From the NCBI GenBank assembly GCA_903892415.1, contig CAITIQ010000057.1, forward strand, positions 18,757 through 82,756: DNA of 64,000 nt, read 5' to 3'. Origin of the DNA: an uncultured delta proteobacterium. Its GTDB lineage: Bacteria; Myxococcota_A; Polyangia; Polyangiales; Polyangiaceae. The notes below the pieces were generated by a model. The model was not told the DNA's origin, did no database searches, and saw only the letters and a list, made by a program, of their open reading frames with translations. A program made the position numbers and the translations under genes. Below are positions 26,761 through 35,257 of the stretch, in pieces (the first letter of the stretch is position 1; each line of letters opens with the position of its first letter).

Positions 26761-28410
26761 ATGTCGGCGCTCCTACGAAAGGCCCGTCCCTTCGCTCGCG
26801 CCCTATCGATGATGCTGGCGCTCAGCCGTTGCTCGCCAGCGAGCGACCTCACGAGCCTGGTACCGAGCACGACTGACGGCAGAGCCCCCAGCCCCACAAC
26901 CTCGACAATGGAGGCCGCTGTCCCGACTTTTTTCCGCGAGCAAGTCGTGGACGTCGTCGTGCGGAACGGTTCGCTAATCGATGGCAGCGGTTCGCCTGCA
27001 CAGACCGCCGACGTCGTGCTCGAGGGAGACCGGGTGCTGTTCGTTGGCGCGGTTGCGCGCGAGCAGAAGGCGCGCCTCGACGTGGACGCCAGCGGGCTCT
27101 GGCTAGCCCCCGGCTTCATCGATCTTCACAGCCATCAAGCGCCTTTCACCGAAGCGCCGCAGCTGCACGCCATGGGCGTTACCACGGTCGTGCTCGGGCA
27201 GGACGGGGAGAGCCCCGCTCAAGATATTGGCGCTTTTCTCGACTCAGTCCACCGCCGCGGTAGCGCGGTCAACATTGCCACCTTGAGTGGCCACAGCTCG
27301 CTGCGAGCCGAGCTGGCCCGCGGCGAGGAAAAGGGCCGCAAGGATGAAACCGGCGTGGAGCGAGCAGCATCGCTCGCCAGCTTGGTGCGGCGGGATCTCG
27401 AGCGCGGGGCTTTCGGCCTCTCGCTCGGCCTGGAGTACGACGGCGCACGCGGCACCGATGCACAAGAACTGAGCGCCGCGCTCGAGCCGGTGGGCAAGGC
27501 CAAGCGCGTGGCAATGGCGCATCTGCGCAGCGAAGACGATGACCAAGTCGACGCCGCGTTGGCTGAGTTCTTGGGTGCATGCGAACATTCAGGAGCGCGT
27601 GCGCACGTTGCCCATTTGAAGGTCGTCCTTGGGCGGGGACAGGCCCGAGCGGAGTCGCTGTTGCAGCAGCTGGCCCAGGCGCGTGCGCGCGGCCTCGAGG
27701 TCAGCGCCGATCTCTACCCGTATACGGCCAGCTACACGACCTTGGCGATTCTGTTTCCACCCAGCGCCCGTCCGCCGAACGACTACAAGCGCGCGCTTCG
27801 CAAACAGCGCGCCGCCATTCGCGAGCACCTGCGAGCTCGGGTCATCTCACGAAACGGCCCTGAAGCTACCGTTTTCGGCCCCGGTCGCTACCAAGGCAAG
27901 ACGCTCGCCGAAGTCGCTGCGGAAAGGCGCCGACCCTTCGAGGACATCTTGCTCGGACTCGGACCGTACGGCGGCGAGGCTGCTTACCACGTTATGGACG
28001 AGGAGGTCGTATTCCGACTCGCGCGCGATCCCTTCGTCGCCTTCGGCACCGATGCTAGCGGCGAGAGTTCGCACCCGCGCAGCCATGGAACCTTTGCGCG
28101 CGCGCTCGGACCGCTCGTGCGCGACGCCAAGCTGTTCTCGCTCGAAGAGGCTGTGCGCAAGTCCAGCGGGCTGAGCGCCTCGCTCTTGGGCTTGGCTGAC
28201 CGCGGCCAGCTCCAAGCCGGAAAGGCGGCTGATCTGGTGGTATTCGACGCGACGCGAATCACCGATCGCGCCGACTTCATCGAGCCCCACCGCCACGCTG
28301 AGGGAGTCCTGCACGTGTGGGTCAACGGGCAATTGGTGCGTCGAGACGGTAAACCGGTCGCGTTTGGGAAAGCGCCCGGTCGCGCGCTACGTCCCGCTCA
28401 GAAGCTCTGA
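26761..28410 (+). CDS. D-aminoacylase/N-acyl-D-amino-acid deacylase family amidohydrolase
   Basis: ATG 26761 begins a 549-residue protein; the longer frame is antisense to the GH114 gene. The N-terminus looks like a lipoprotein signal (MMLALSRCSP), so the enzyme is probably exported. The amidohydrolase blocks are VVVRNGSLIDGSG, FIDLHSHQ with the metal-binding HxH, GHSSLR, MAHLRSEDDD, ADLYPYTASYT, GTDASGESSHPRSHGTF and the C-terminal GKAADLVVFD. These are the landmarks of the D-aminoacylase branch, which deacylates N-acyl-D-amino acids. The expected Cys/Asp metal ligand could not be assigned. Its last 13 bp overlap the convergent lipoprotein gene. Confidence 0.85.
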   Translation: MSALLRKARPFARALSMMLALSRCSPASDLTSLVPSTTDGRAPSPTTSTMEAAVPTFFREQVVDVVVRNGSLIDGSGSPAQTADVVLEGDRVLFVGAVAREQKARLDVDASGLWLAPGFIDLHSHQAPFTEAPQLHAMGVTTVVLGQDGESPAQDIGAFLDSVHRRGSAVNIATLSGHSSLRAELARGEEKGRKDETGVERAASLASLVRRDLERGAFGLSLGLEYDGARGTDAQELSAALEPVGKAKRVAMAHLRSEDDDQVDAALAEFLGACEHSGARAHVAHLKVVLGRGQARAESLLQQLAQARARGLEVSADLYPYTASYTTLAILFPPSARPPNDYKRALRKQRAAIREHLRARVISRNGPEATVFGPGRYQGKTLAEVAAERRRPFEDILLGLGPYGGEAAYHVMDEEVVFRLARDPFVAFGTDASGESSHPRSHGTFARALGPLVRDAKLFSLEEAVRKSSGLSASLLGLADRGQLQAGKAADLVVFDATRITDRADFIEPHRHAEGVLHVWVNGQLVRRDGKPVAFGKAPGRALRPAQKL

Positions 28411-29081
28411 CTGGCGAAGCGAAACAGAAGATACGTCGGATTCTCGGTGGTTGGGTCGAGCACGATGGCGCCGTCCGAGTTGTTGTCGTTTCGATGAATC
28501 AGATGAGCGCTACTCGCGAACTCGCCTCCAGAGCTAACGGCGAAAACCGAGATCGGCGCGCCCAACTCGATCCCCGCCGAAATCTGCTCGATCATCGCCG
28601 GCAAGGCGAGCTGCTGAAACGCAGGGCTGTGAACGTCTAGATCCGTGGGGTACTCGAGCGTGAGGTCGGTGTGCCAACCCTCTGACCACGAGGGCCCTAT
28701 CAAGGCGGCCGACTTCTGGCCGAAGGCTACGTCAGCGATGTTGACCACCATGCGGTAGACCGCACCGTTCATCGCGACCTGGAGCACGAGGTGATCGTCG
28801 TTGACGAGCGCACACTGGGTGTCCTCAGGTGCGACCACAGCAACGACAGTCCCGTCCAGCCGGCCGAAGCTATCGGTAAGCGCATCGCCGAACTGATTCG
28901 CGCAGTCCTTGGCCTTGTCCACCGCAACTCCGCCGCCACCGCCTTCGCTCGCTGCACCGCCTTCGCTCGCGCCGGCCGAACCGAGTCCACCAGCGCCACC
29001 GCCCCCGTCGGCGTTGCTCTCAGAGCCGCAACCCAAGCTCGAGAGCGCCAGAAGAACGAGGGACGTGCTCCAAGACACCAT
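28398..29081 (-). CDS. Lipoprotein with Gly/Ala/Ser linker
   Basis: This 227-residue protein has a signal peptide ending in LSSLGCGSE, a Gly/Ala/Ser/Glu linker with a duplicated ASEGG unit (15 identical bases repeated near 28938-28970), and a 170-residue alpha/beta domain. That domain contains KDCANQFGDAL, a second cysteine in TQCAL, and GAPISVFAVSSGGEF. The SSGGE stretch is not a convincing hydrolase elbow. No family recognised. It lies 5 bp after the COMM-like gene on the same strand, so the two are probably co-transcribed. Confidence 0.7.
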   Translation of the reverse strand: MVSWSTSLVLLALSSLGCGSESNADGGGGAGGLGSAGASEGGAASEGGGGGVAVDKAKDCANQFGDALTDSFGRLDGTVVAVVAPEDTQCALVNDDHLVLQVAMNGAVYRMVVNIADVAFGQKSAALIGPSWSEGWHTDLTLEYPTDLDVHSPAFQQLALPAMIEQISAGIELGAPISVFAVSSGGEFASSAHLIHRNDNNSDGAIVLDPTTENPTYLLFRFASQSF

Positions 29082-29086
29082 CGAAC

Positions 29087-29704
29087 TCAGCTCACGATCC
29101 CGGCGACGGTCTCTTTCAGTTTACGCAAGATCGAGGGCAGCACCTCGAGGGTGAGCGACCGCTTCTGGCCCTGCTCTTGGTACTGGAGGGTCAACGTCAC
29201 CACCGGCAGGCGCAAGCCGCGTCCGTGGTTCGACTGGGTGACCATGTTCAGACGCCAGGAAACGTCGGTCAGTACTTTGCCGTGATCCATCAGCGTCTTG
29301 TGCGCGAGCTCCGCCTGGATCCGCTGGCGGGCAAGCTCGTAGTTGGAGAGCACCAGCGTGGAGATCACCGGGTCGTTGCCTGATAACTTCGCCAGGTCGT
29401 CGCCCAGAACCTCACGAGGCAAATCAAGAGCGGCCGCAAAGCGATAGACGGCACGCATCGAGCTGGCGGCGCGCGATAGCTGAGCCGGTTCCAGGCCCAG
29501 TCGCTGGGCGTGCGCCTCGATGATCGCGCCGGCGTCGGGGGGCGGAGGATCGACCAACACCGCTTCCACCGCCTTCCACAAACCGGCCTGGGCATCACCC
29601 GGTAGCGCGCTGATCGACTTGAGATCGCGCGCGAGTTCAGCAGGGGCAGGTGCTCCCTCGAGGCAGGCAAGCAGCGGGGGATCGCTCATTGCCTCGATAT
29701 GCAC
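29087..29704 (-). CDS. Helical protein with C-terminal COMM-domain-like region
   Basis: This 205-residue cytoplasmic protein has an alpha-helical N-terminal part (to about 140) and a C-terminal part (about 143-202) that follows the COMM-domain pattern. That pattern is a conserved tryptophan in LTDVSWRLNM (Trp150), QSNHGRGLRLPVVTLTLQY with the central proline, then a beta strand and a long closing helix (EVLPSILRKLKETVAG). In eukaryotes COMM domains mediate dimerisation in the Commander trafficking complex. The helical-N plus COMM-C order is the same here. The match is from memory of the family pattern and needs a profile search. It is followed after 5 bp by a lipoprotein gene. Confidence 0.5.
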   Translation of the reverse strand: MHIEAMSDPPLLACLEGAPAPAELARDLKSISALPGDAQAGLWKAVEAVLVDPPPPDAGAIIEAHAQRLGLEPAQLSRAASSMRAVYRFAAALDLPREVLGDDLAKLSGNDPVISTLVLSNYELARQRIQAELAHKTLMDHGKVLTDVSWRLNMVTQSNHGRGLRLPVVTLTLQYQEQGQKRSLTLEVLPSILRKLKETVAGIVS

Positions 29705-29753
29705 CCAAGCGCCTTAGGGCGGCAAGCGGGAGCCGCAGTGTTGCAGTGCAGCA

Positions 29754-30275
29754 TCAGCGCTTGTTGCGTTTACCTCGCAACTCCCGACGTAGCTCCTCCA
29801 GCTCGTTGCGCAGCGAAGCTACGTCGGCCGCGTCGGCTGGAGTTGGCGGCGCCGACGGCGGCGGCTCACCCCAAAAGGGAATTGCGCCCATCGCTCGCGC
29901 CAACGCGTTGGTGGCGGTAAAGGGCACGTTCGCAAACGGCACGTAGGGCGATATCGCCTGGGCCCCGGACTTGGCGGTCAAGTACATCTCGAGCGCGAAC
30001 GATACGTAACGGCTGAAAAAGTCGCCCAACGCGTCATCTTGCATGCGGATCAGGCGCGCTAGCAGCGGCACCGGAAGCAGCCTCGCGGCCTGGGTTTCGA
30101 GTACGATTTGCACCAGCGTGGCCTGCGTAAGGTCTTCGCCGGTCTTGGCGTCCACGACTCGCACATCTTTGCCGCCCTTGACCCGTTCGGTCAGCTCATC
30201 GAGCGTGATGTAGCAGCTCTCCTCGGTGTCATAGAGCCGTCGATTCGAGTACTTCTTGACGGTGGTGACGCTCAT
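29754..30275 (-). CDS. phaR: PhaR-type polyhydroxyalkanoate synthesis regulator
   Basis: ATG 30275 starts a 173-residue protein with the diagnostic PhaR N-terminus, VKKYSNRRLYDTEESCYITL, followed by VRVVDAKTGEDLTQATLVQI. That domain binds DNA and is displaced by PHA granules in characterised systems. The C-terminus is a short Pro-rich segment and a coiled coil (LRNELEELRRELRGKR). The gene is divergent from the lipoprotein/PHA operon that begins at about 30444, so PhaR may act on the shared 168-bp promoter region. Confidence 0.9.
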   Translation of the reverse strand: MSVTTVKKYSNRRLYDTEESCYITLDELTERVKGGKDVRVVDAKTGEDLTQATLVQIVLETQAARLLPVPLLARLIRMQDDALGDFFSRYVSFALEMYLTAKSGAQAISPYVPFANVPFTATNALARAMGAIPFWGEPPPSAPPTPADAADVASLRNELEELRRELRGKRNKR

Positions 30276-30443
30276 TCGTAGTCGCTGTCGTCGCACGCTC
30301 GGCAACGCGCCGCAACACACTGTCTCACGCCCTGCGACCTGAGCGATCAGCGCCGTTCGGGCCAACTTGACAGCGTCCCGAGCCCAGCGCATACACGGTT
30401 CTTCGCCGAATTGCTGCAGCGCAACACGGCCGGAAAGAAGTAC

Positions 30444-31493
30444 ATGACACAGCAGGCTCGCACGTGGTTCCCATCATCGGCAGGTCCCCTCACACTTGCG
30501 CGGCCGGCGAATAGCGTTCGCCCCGCATATCGAGCCGCTCGGTTGAAGGCGCTGCTGCTCGGACTCGCTCTGGTGGGCCTGTCGGCCTGTGCGGCGGGCG
30601 AGCCCTTTGGCGGTACCTGCGAGGTCGGTGCGGACTGCGAAAGCGGCGCTTGCAATGACGGCATGTGCGTCAACGTTGAAGGCGGTTCCGGGGGCGCCTC
30701 GTCGAACGGCGGCAGCGGCGGGGACGGCGGCAGCGGTGCCACGGGTGGTGGTGGTGAGCAGGCCGGCGGAGCGGGTGGTACCGGCGGCAACGGGCTGTGC
30801 AGCCCGAATGAAGACGGCACCATCACGCGTGAGGAAATCCCGCTCGCAGCTGGGCTCGACGCCAAGTTCCGCGTCGCCACCGGCGTCACGCTCTCCACGG
30901 CCAGCACCCTGGTAGACGGCAAAGAGACGTGGGACTTCTCTGGAGCGCTGCCGGGCGATCACGGCGTCCTGCTCGAGACGCTGCCGCTGGCGGGGACGTG
31001 GTACGCAGACGTCTTTCCCGGAGCTAGCTACGCTTCTCGTCTGTCGGACACCAGCGAGCTGATCGGCGTATTCGAGATCACCGAGGATGCTTTGCTCCTT
31101 CGCGGGGTCGTCTCCCCTGAAGACGGCGTGACGCGCACCGAGCTCGAATATGATCCGGCGGTCAAGGTGCTGGCTTTCCCGCTCGAGGTTGGCAACACCT
31201 GGAGCACCAACACGAGCATCAGCGGCTACGCCAGCGGCGTGCTCAGCTTCTACAGCGAGAGCTACGAATCAACAGTGGACTCGCGCGGTGACGTCGTGAC
31301 TCCCTTCTCCACCTTTGACGCCTTGCGCGTGCGCATCGACTTGACGCGAACCATCGGCGCGCTGGTCACCACGCAAAAGACCTTCGCCTTCGTCACCGAG
31401 TGCTTCGGCACCATCGCGACGATCGACTCGGAGGCCAACGAGACCGGTGACGAGTTCGTTGACATCGCTGAGATCAAGCGGCTGGCACCTTGA
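30444..31493 (+). CDS. Lipoprotein A of a paralogous pair in the PHA-linked operon
   Basis: The ATG at 30444 gives 349 residues; a TTG at 30543, just before the hydrophobic core, is another possible start. The signal ends in VGLSACAAG. A four-cysteine segment (GTCEVGADCESGACNDGMC) precedes a Gly/Ser linker, and the C-terminal 230 residues form a beta-rich domain. That domain shares ordered blocks with the second lipoprotein at 34089 (DGxI near its start, WDFS, GxWYA, LLLxGxxS, FPxEVG, ECF), so the two are paralogues. Its stop overlaps the hydrolase start by 4 bp. Likely a surface or periplasmic ligand-binding lipoprotein. Confidence 0.75.
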   Translation: MTQQARTWFPSSAGPLTLARPANSVRPAYRAARLKALLLGLALVGLSACAAGEPFGGTCEVGADCESGACNDGMCVNVEGGSGGASSNGGSGGDGGSGATGGGGEQAGGAGGTGGNGLCSPNEDGTITREEIPLAAGLDAKFRVATGVTLSTASTLVDGKETWDFSGALPGDHGVLLETLPLAGTWYADVFPGASYASRLSDTSELIGVFEITEDALLLRGVVSPEDGVTRTELEYDPAVKVLAFPLEVGNTWSTNTSISGYASGVLSFYSESYESTVDSRGDVVTPFSTFDALRVRIDLTRTIGALVTTQKTFAFVTECFGTIATIDSEANETGDEFVDIAEIKRLAP

Positions 31494-32512
31494 TTCGTCG
31501 TCGTTTCATCAAGTCGTGCGCGGGCCTGGCCGCTGCGCTGTCATCCGCGAGCTGCGTCGAGTTTCACCGCGGGCCGCTGGCAGGCGCGCCCAAGGGAGCC
31601 ACCTTCGCCAAGCTGCGCGGGGCGAACATCCACTTCGTCGATGAAGGCCAAGGGCCCGTCGTGGTGCTGATCCACGGCTTCGCTTCGTCGATGGGCGCCT
31701 GGGCGGGAATTCGAAAGGCGCTAGCCGGCAAGTTTCGGGTGATCGCGCTGGACCTCAAGGGCTTCGGTTGGAGCGATCGGCCGGAGGGTGATTACAGCCC
31801 CAAGGCGCAAGCCGAGATCATCCTCGATCTTTTGGATGAGCGTGGTGTGGACAGCCCGGTCGCGCTCGTCGCCCATTCGTGGGGCTCGTCGATCGCGCTG
31901 CAAGTTGCGCTGCTTGCTCCGGACCAGATCGAGCGAATCGCACTCTACGACGCTTGGGTCTACGACGACCAGCTGCCCAACTTCTTCCGTTGGGCGCGCG
32001 CAGACGGCCTCGGCGAGGGGCTCGTTGGCGCCTTCTACAACGAGCGCTCCGACGAGAAGATGGCCTCGGCCTTCTACGACCGTAAGTACATCACCGAGGA
32101 GCTGATCGAGACGGTGGAAGATCAGCTCTCGCGCCCCGGGACCAAGGCCGCAGCTCTCGCCGCCATCCGTGGTCAGCGCTTCGACGAGGTGGAGGATCGC
32201 TACAAGACGATCGACAAGCCCACGCTCTTGCTCTGGGGGCGTGAAGACAAGGTGACCACCCTGCCCTTTGGCGAGCGGCTGGTGAACGAGTTGCCGCAAG
32301 CCAAGCTCATCGTCTACCCGCGTTGCGGCCACTTCCCGATGATCGAGGCGGTACGGCCCTCCACGCGCGACCTGCTCGCGTTCTTGATCGAGATGAAGGC
32401 GCCGGTCACCAAACCCGCGAGCGAGAAACCAGCGCCCGAACCAACGCCGCTCGAACCAAAAGACAACCCGGAGCAGCCCGCGCCGGGTTCGGACACGGAG
32501 CCGCGCCAATGA
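31490..32512 (+). CDS. Alpha/beta hydrolase with Tat-type lipoprotein signal
   Basis: A TTG at 31490 overlaps the previous stop (TTGA), which supports this start despite its rarity. The N-terminus, IRRRFIKSCAGLAAALSSASC, has a twin-arginine motif and a lipobox-like cysteine at 22, so the enzyme is probably folded before export and lipid-anchored. The hydrolase fold shows the oxyanion loop HGFASS (62-67), the nucleophile elbow AHSWGS with Ser130, an acid in LLWGREDKV and the histidine in RCGHFPMIE. The tail is Pro/Glu/Lys-rich. An esterase or depolymerase-like role on an external ester is my inference from context. Its stop overlaps the barrel-protein start by 4 bp. Confidence 0.85.
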   Translation: MIRRRFIKSCAGLAAALSSASCVEFHRGPLAGAPKGATFAKLRGANIHFVDEGQGPVVVLIHGFASSMGAWAGIRKALAGKFRVIALDLKGFGWSDRPEGDYSPKAQAEIILDLLDERGVDSPVALVAHSWGSSIALQVALLAPDQIERIALYDAWVYDDQLPNFFRWARADGLGEGLVGAFYNERSDEKMASAFYDRKYITEELIETVEDQLSRPGTKAAALAAIRGQRFDEVEDRYKTIDKPTLLLWGREDKVTTLPFGERLVNELPQAKLIVYPRCGHFPMIEAVRPSTRDLLAFLIEMKAPVTKPASEKPAPEPTPLEPKDNPEQPAPGSDTEPRQ

Positions 32513-34086
32513 AGCGACGCTACCTCTTTGCGCTGGTTCTGGCCGCGGCGCCGGTCGACGCGGCGCTCGCATCGGGCCTTACCGATCACGGTGAAGATCT
32601 CGAGGCGCCGGGCTCGTTCATCCAAGTCTCGGGCTACACCCGAACGCGCGGCTCGCTCTTCCACAACCTGGATCTCGACCGCGGCCCCACGCCTTCCGGG
32701 GAGATCCTGTTCCCGGTCTCCCTTTCGGATCCGACCGAGCAGCTGCTCACCGCCTTCGACACGCGCATCCGCACCGACGTGAGCCTCTATGCGCCTTGGG
32801 GCGGCATGGCGGTCAAGGTTCGTCTCGATACGCTCGACAACGTCTTGCTCGGTAGCATGCCGGAAGGCATCCCGTCGGCCTCGACCAGCCAACGCTCCGA
32901 CGAGCCGCTGTTCAAGCTACGGCGCGCCTACGCTGAGCTGCTCACTCCCTTCGGACTTCTGGCCTTTGGTCGCATGGGCCAAGACTGGGGGCTCGGCATG
33001 TTGGCCAACGGCGGGGACGCGCTCGACGCCGACAGCGGGGACTCGGCCGACCGCATCGCCTTCGTCACGCCGCTCGTCGATCATCTGTTTGCCATCGCCT
33101 ACGATTTCACCGCCGCAGGCGCTCCGGTGGAGCATCGCACAGGCTTCCGGGCGATCGACGTCGAGCCCAAAGCCATCGCGCACACCTTGACCTTCGCTGT
33201 CTCCCGTTGGCGCGGTCCGGAAGCGCGCGCACGTCGCAGCGCCGCCGGCAAGGTCACGCCCGAATACGGCGCCTTCGCCTCCTACCGCTTCCAGGACTCC
33301 GACATCCCCGCGACCTACCTGCCTGTCGCCCAACCAATTCCGCTCGAGGCAGGACAAGTCATGGCGCGCGGCTACGAAGCGCTGGCTTCGGATCTTTGGT
33401 TGCGATTTGAAGGTAGGAACTTCCGCATCGAGGCGGAGGCTGCGTACCTGCATGCATCTGTCGAGCAACCGAGCTTGATTCCGGGCGTGCTCTTCCGCGA
33501 GCCAGTCACCTCCAACCAATTCGGAGCAGCGTTGGAGACAGAGTTCGGCGATGATCAGCGGCGCTTTCTCGGGGGCCTCAACGCCGGCTTCGCCAGCGGG
33601 GACGCCGCACCGGGCTTCGGAGCGATCCTCAAAGCTGGGGACGTCGCTCCGGTGGCTGGAGACCTCGACGGTCCGCAGGCGAACCCGCCCTTCGATAGCG
33701 AGGTCAACAACTTCCGCTTCCACCCCGACTACCGCGTGGATCGCATTCTTTTTCGCGAGATCATTGGCACCGTAACCGACGCGATCTACCTCAAGCCGCA
33801 CCTCAAGTATGACCTGATCACCGACATCGGCGGCAAGCTCAGCGTGGGCCTCGCGGGCGTGCTCTCGTTCGCCGCAAAGTCCGAGTCCACTCCCGGCCAA
33901 GCTGGCTTCCTCGGCTTTGAGATCGACCCAACCATCTCCTACGTGAGCGACGTAGGCTTTCGAGCCGATCTCGAACAAGCCACCTTGCTCCCAGGCGCTG
34001 GCTTGGACAACGTAGAGTTGAACCTTGCGTCGAAGCCCGCACAACTTTGGCGGCTACGTCTTTCTTACGTCTTCCGAGGACCTTGA
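32509..34086 (+). CDS. Outer-membrane beta-barrel protein, TIGR04551-like
   Basis: The ATG at 32509 overlaps the hydrolase stop (ATGA), giving 525 residues. A Sec signal peptide (MKRRYLFALVLAAAPVDAALA) is followed by alternating hydrophobic/aromatic strands with turns rich in Gly, Asp and Pro, typical of a large outer-membrane barrel. Landmarks such as RRAYAELLTPFGLLAFGRMG and the final strand LRLSYVF fit the deltaproteobacterial TIGR04551 family, whose function is unknown. Coupling to an anchored hydrolase and two lipoproteins suggests a pore or surface scaffold for the hydrolase products. Confidence 0.75.
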   Translation: MKRRYLFALVLAAAPVDAALASGLTDHGEDLEAPGSFIQVSGYTRTRGSLFHNLDLDRGPTPSGEILFPVSLSDPTEQLLTAFDTRIRTDVSLYAPWGGMAVKVRLDTLDNVLLGSMPEGIPSASTSQRSDEPLFKLRRAYAELLTPFGLLAFGRMGQDWGLGMLANGGDALDADSGDSADRIAFVTPLVDHLFAIAYDFTAAGAPVEHRTGFRAIDVEPKAIAHTLTFAVSRWRGPEARARRSAAGKVTPEYGAFASYRFQDSDIPATYLPVAQPIPLEAGQVMARGYEALASDLWLRFEGRNFRIEAEAAYLHASVEQPSLIPGVLFREPVTSNQFGAALETEFGDDQRRFLGGLNAGFASGDAAPGFGAILKAGDVAPVAGDLDGPQANPPFDSEVNNFRFHPDYRVDRILFREIIGTVTDAIYLKPHLKYDLITDIGGKLSVGLAGVLSFAAKSESTPGQAGFLGFEIDPTISYVSDVGFRADLEQATLLPGAGLDNVELNLASKPAQLWRLRLSYVFRGP

Positions 34087-34088
34087 TC

Positions 34089-34928
34089 ATGAAGCAACGT
34101 TGGTTGAGCCTCATCCTTTCACTCAGCGCAATCACCGCGTGCGGAGACAACCTCACGCTGCCGCCCGACCGGGACCCGGCGAGCGACCCTGATCCGCCGG
34201 TGCTCTCCTGCATTCCGAACCTCGACGGCAAGATCGAGCGCAAGGAGCTCGAGGTCGCAGCGGGGGTTCCCGTTCGCTACGTGATCTCACCCAGCGGGGA
34301 GACGCGTGAGGTAGATCTCTCCGGCACCGAGGAAGAGGGCGAGCTCATTTGGGACTTCTCCACCGACTTCGCTGACGACGAGGCGCTCACCGTCACCGCC
34401 AGCACTTTGGAAGGCAAGTGGTACGCGGCTGAGTTTGCAGACGGTGCTTTCGTGACCCCGTTCAACAAGAGCGGCAGCCTCGAGTCGATCGGGCTCGTCA
34501 GCGACGGCGGACTGCTGCTGCTCGGGATCGCCTCGGCTGAAGAGGCCCCAGAACAAGGGCAAACCTTGCTCGTGTACAACCCGCCGATCACCGTGTTGCA
34601 GTTCCCGGTGGAGGTCGGCCAGAGCTTCGTGTCGAGCGGTCAGATCGAGAACGGGATGACGCTGGGTCTGCCCTATGCGGGCAAAGACACGTACGAGGTT
34701 TCGGTGGACGCTGTGGGCCGCATCGATCTGCTGCAGCTGACCTTCGAGCAGGTCCATCGCGTTCGTACCAAGGTGACGGTGGAACCAGCTGTCGGCGCCG
34801 CGGTGGTTCGGCACCAGACGTCCTTTTTCTCAGAGTGTTTTGCCGAGGTCGCTCGAGCAACGAGCGCTGACGGAGAGAGCTCGGCTGACTTTTCCCAGGC
34901 AGCGGAGCTGCGCAGACTGGGTTTCTGA
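34089..34928 (+). CDS. Lipoprotein B, paralogue of the first operon lipoprotein
   Basis: The ATG at 34089 lies 2 bp after the barrel-protein stop. The 279-residue product has a signal peptide ending in AITACGDN and no cysteine module or Gly linker. The rest follows lipoprotein A block by block: NLDGKIERKE, LIWDFS, LEGKWYAAEFADGAF, LLLLGIAS, VLQFPVEVG and SFFSECFAEVA. The NxDGxI..KE/REE element in both resembles half an EF-hand loop and might bind calcium. The paired copies on either side of the hydrolase-barrel genes suggest a heteromeric surface complex. Confidence 0.75.
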   Translation: MKQRWLSLILSLSAITACGDNLTLPPDRDPASDPDPPVLSCIPNLDGKIERKELEVAAGVPVRYVISPSGETREVDLSGTEEEGELIWDFSTDFADDEALTVTASTLEGKWYAAEFADGAFVTPFNKSGSLESIGLVSDGGLLLLGIASAEEAPEQGQTLLVYNPPITVLQFPVEVGQSFVSSGQIENGMTLGLPYAGKDTYEVSVDAVGRIDLLQLTFEQVHRVRTKVTVEPAVGAAVVRHQTSFFSECFAEVARATSADGESSADFSQAAELRRLGF

Positions 34929-34947
34929 TCACCTGCTGGAGACGCGT

Positions 34948-35244
34948 ATGTGGAACAAGTTCAAAGACGTTTTCAACAAGTGGGAGACGAGCACTGCGAA
35001 GCGCGTCGAGGACGCGTTGAAGAACCCACTGGTGCTCGAGCCAGCTGGTGCGCTGCTGACCACGGTCATGCGCACCAAAGCGCGCGCTGACCGCGCGGTC
35101 GCCTCGGTTTGGGGCGTCGTAGGGCTGCCGACCAAGCGCGACCAAGAGCGCACGTTGCACGCGCTCAATCAAATCCAGAGCCGACTGCTCGATCTCGAGG
35201 AGCAGCTCGCTGCCGCCAACGACCGCACCAAGCCGAACGCCTGA
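34948..35244 (+). CDS. Small PhaE/phasin-like PHA-associated protein
   Basis: ATG 34948 begins a 98-residue, mostly helical protein, 19 bp after lipoprotein B and 13 bp before the acyl-CoA ligase. The C-terminal half, WGVVGLPTKRDQERTLHALN, followed by QSRLLDLEEQL, matches the 'GLPT...coiled coil' signature of PHA-granule-associated phasins and of the C-terminus of PhaE. Class III PHA synthases need a PhaE partner of about 350 residues. This much shorter protein next to a class III-sized PhaC may be a reduced PhaE or a phasin. Confidence 0.65.
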   Translation: MWNKFKDVFNKWETSTAKRVEDALKNPLVLEPAGALLTTVMRTKARADRAVASVWGVVGLPTKRDQERTLHALNQIQSRLLDLEEQLAAANDRTKPNA

Positions 35245-35257
35245 ACGAGGGACCCTC

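Noticed and set aside
32917..34044. 375-codon minus-strand frame opposite the barrel gene
   Set aside because: It is a shadow frame; the plus strand has a signal peptide, barrel strands and operon overlaps.
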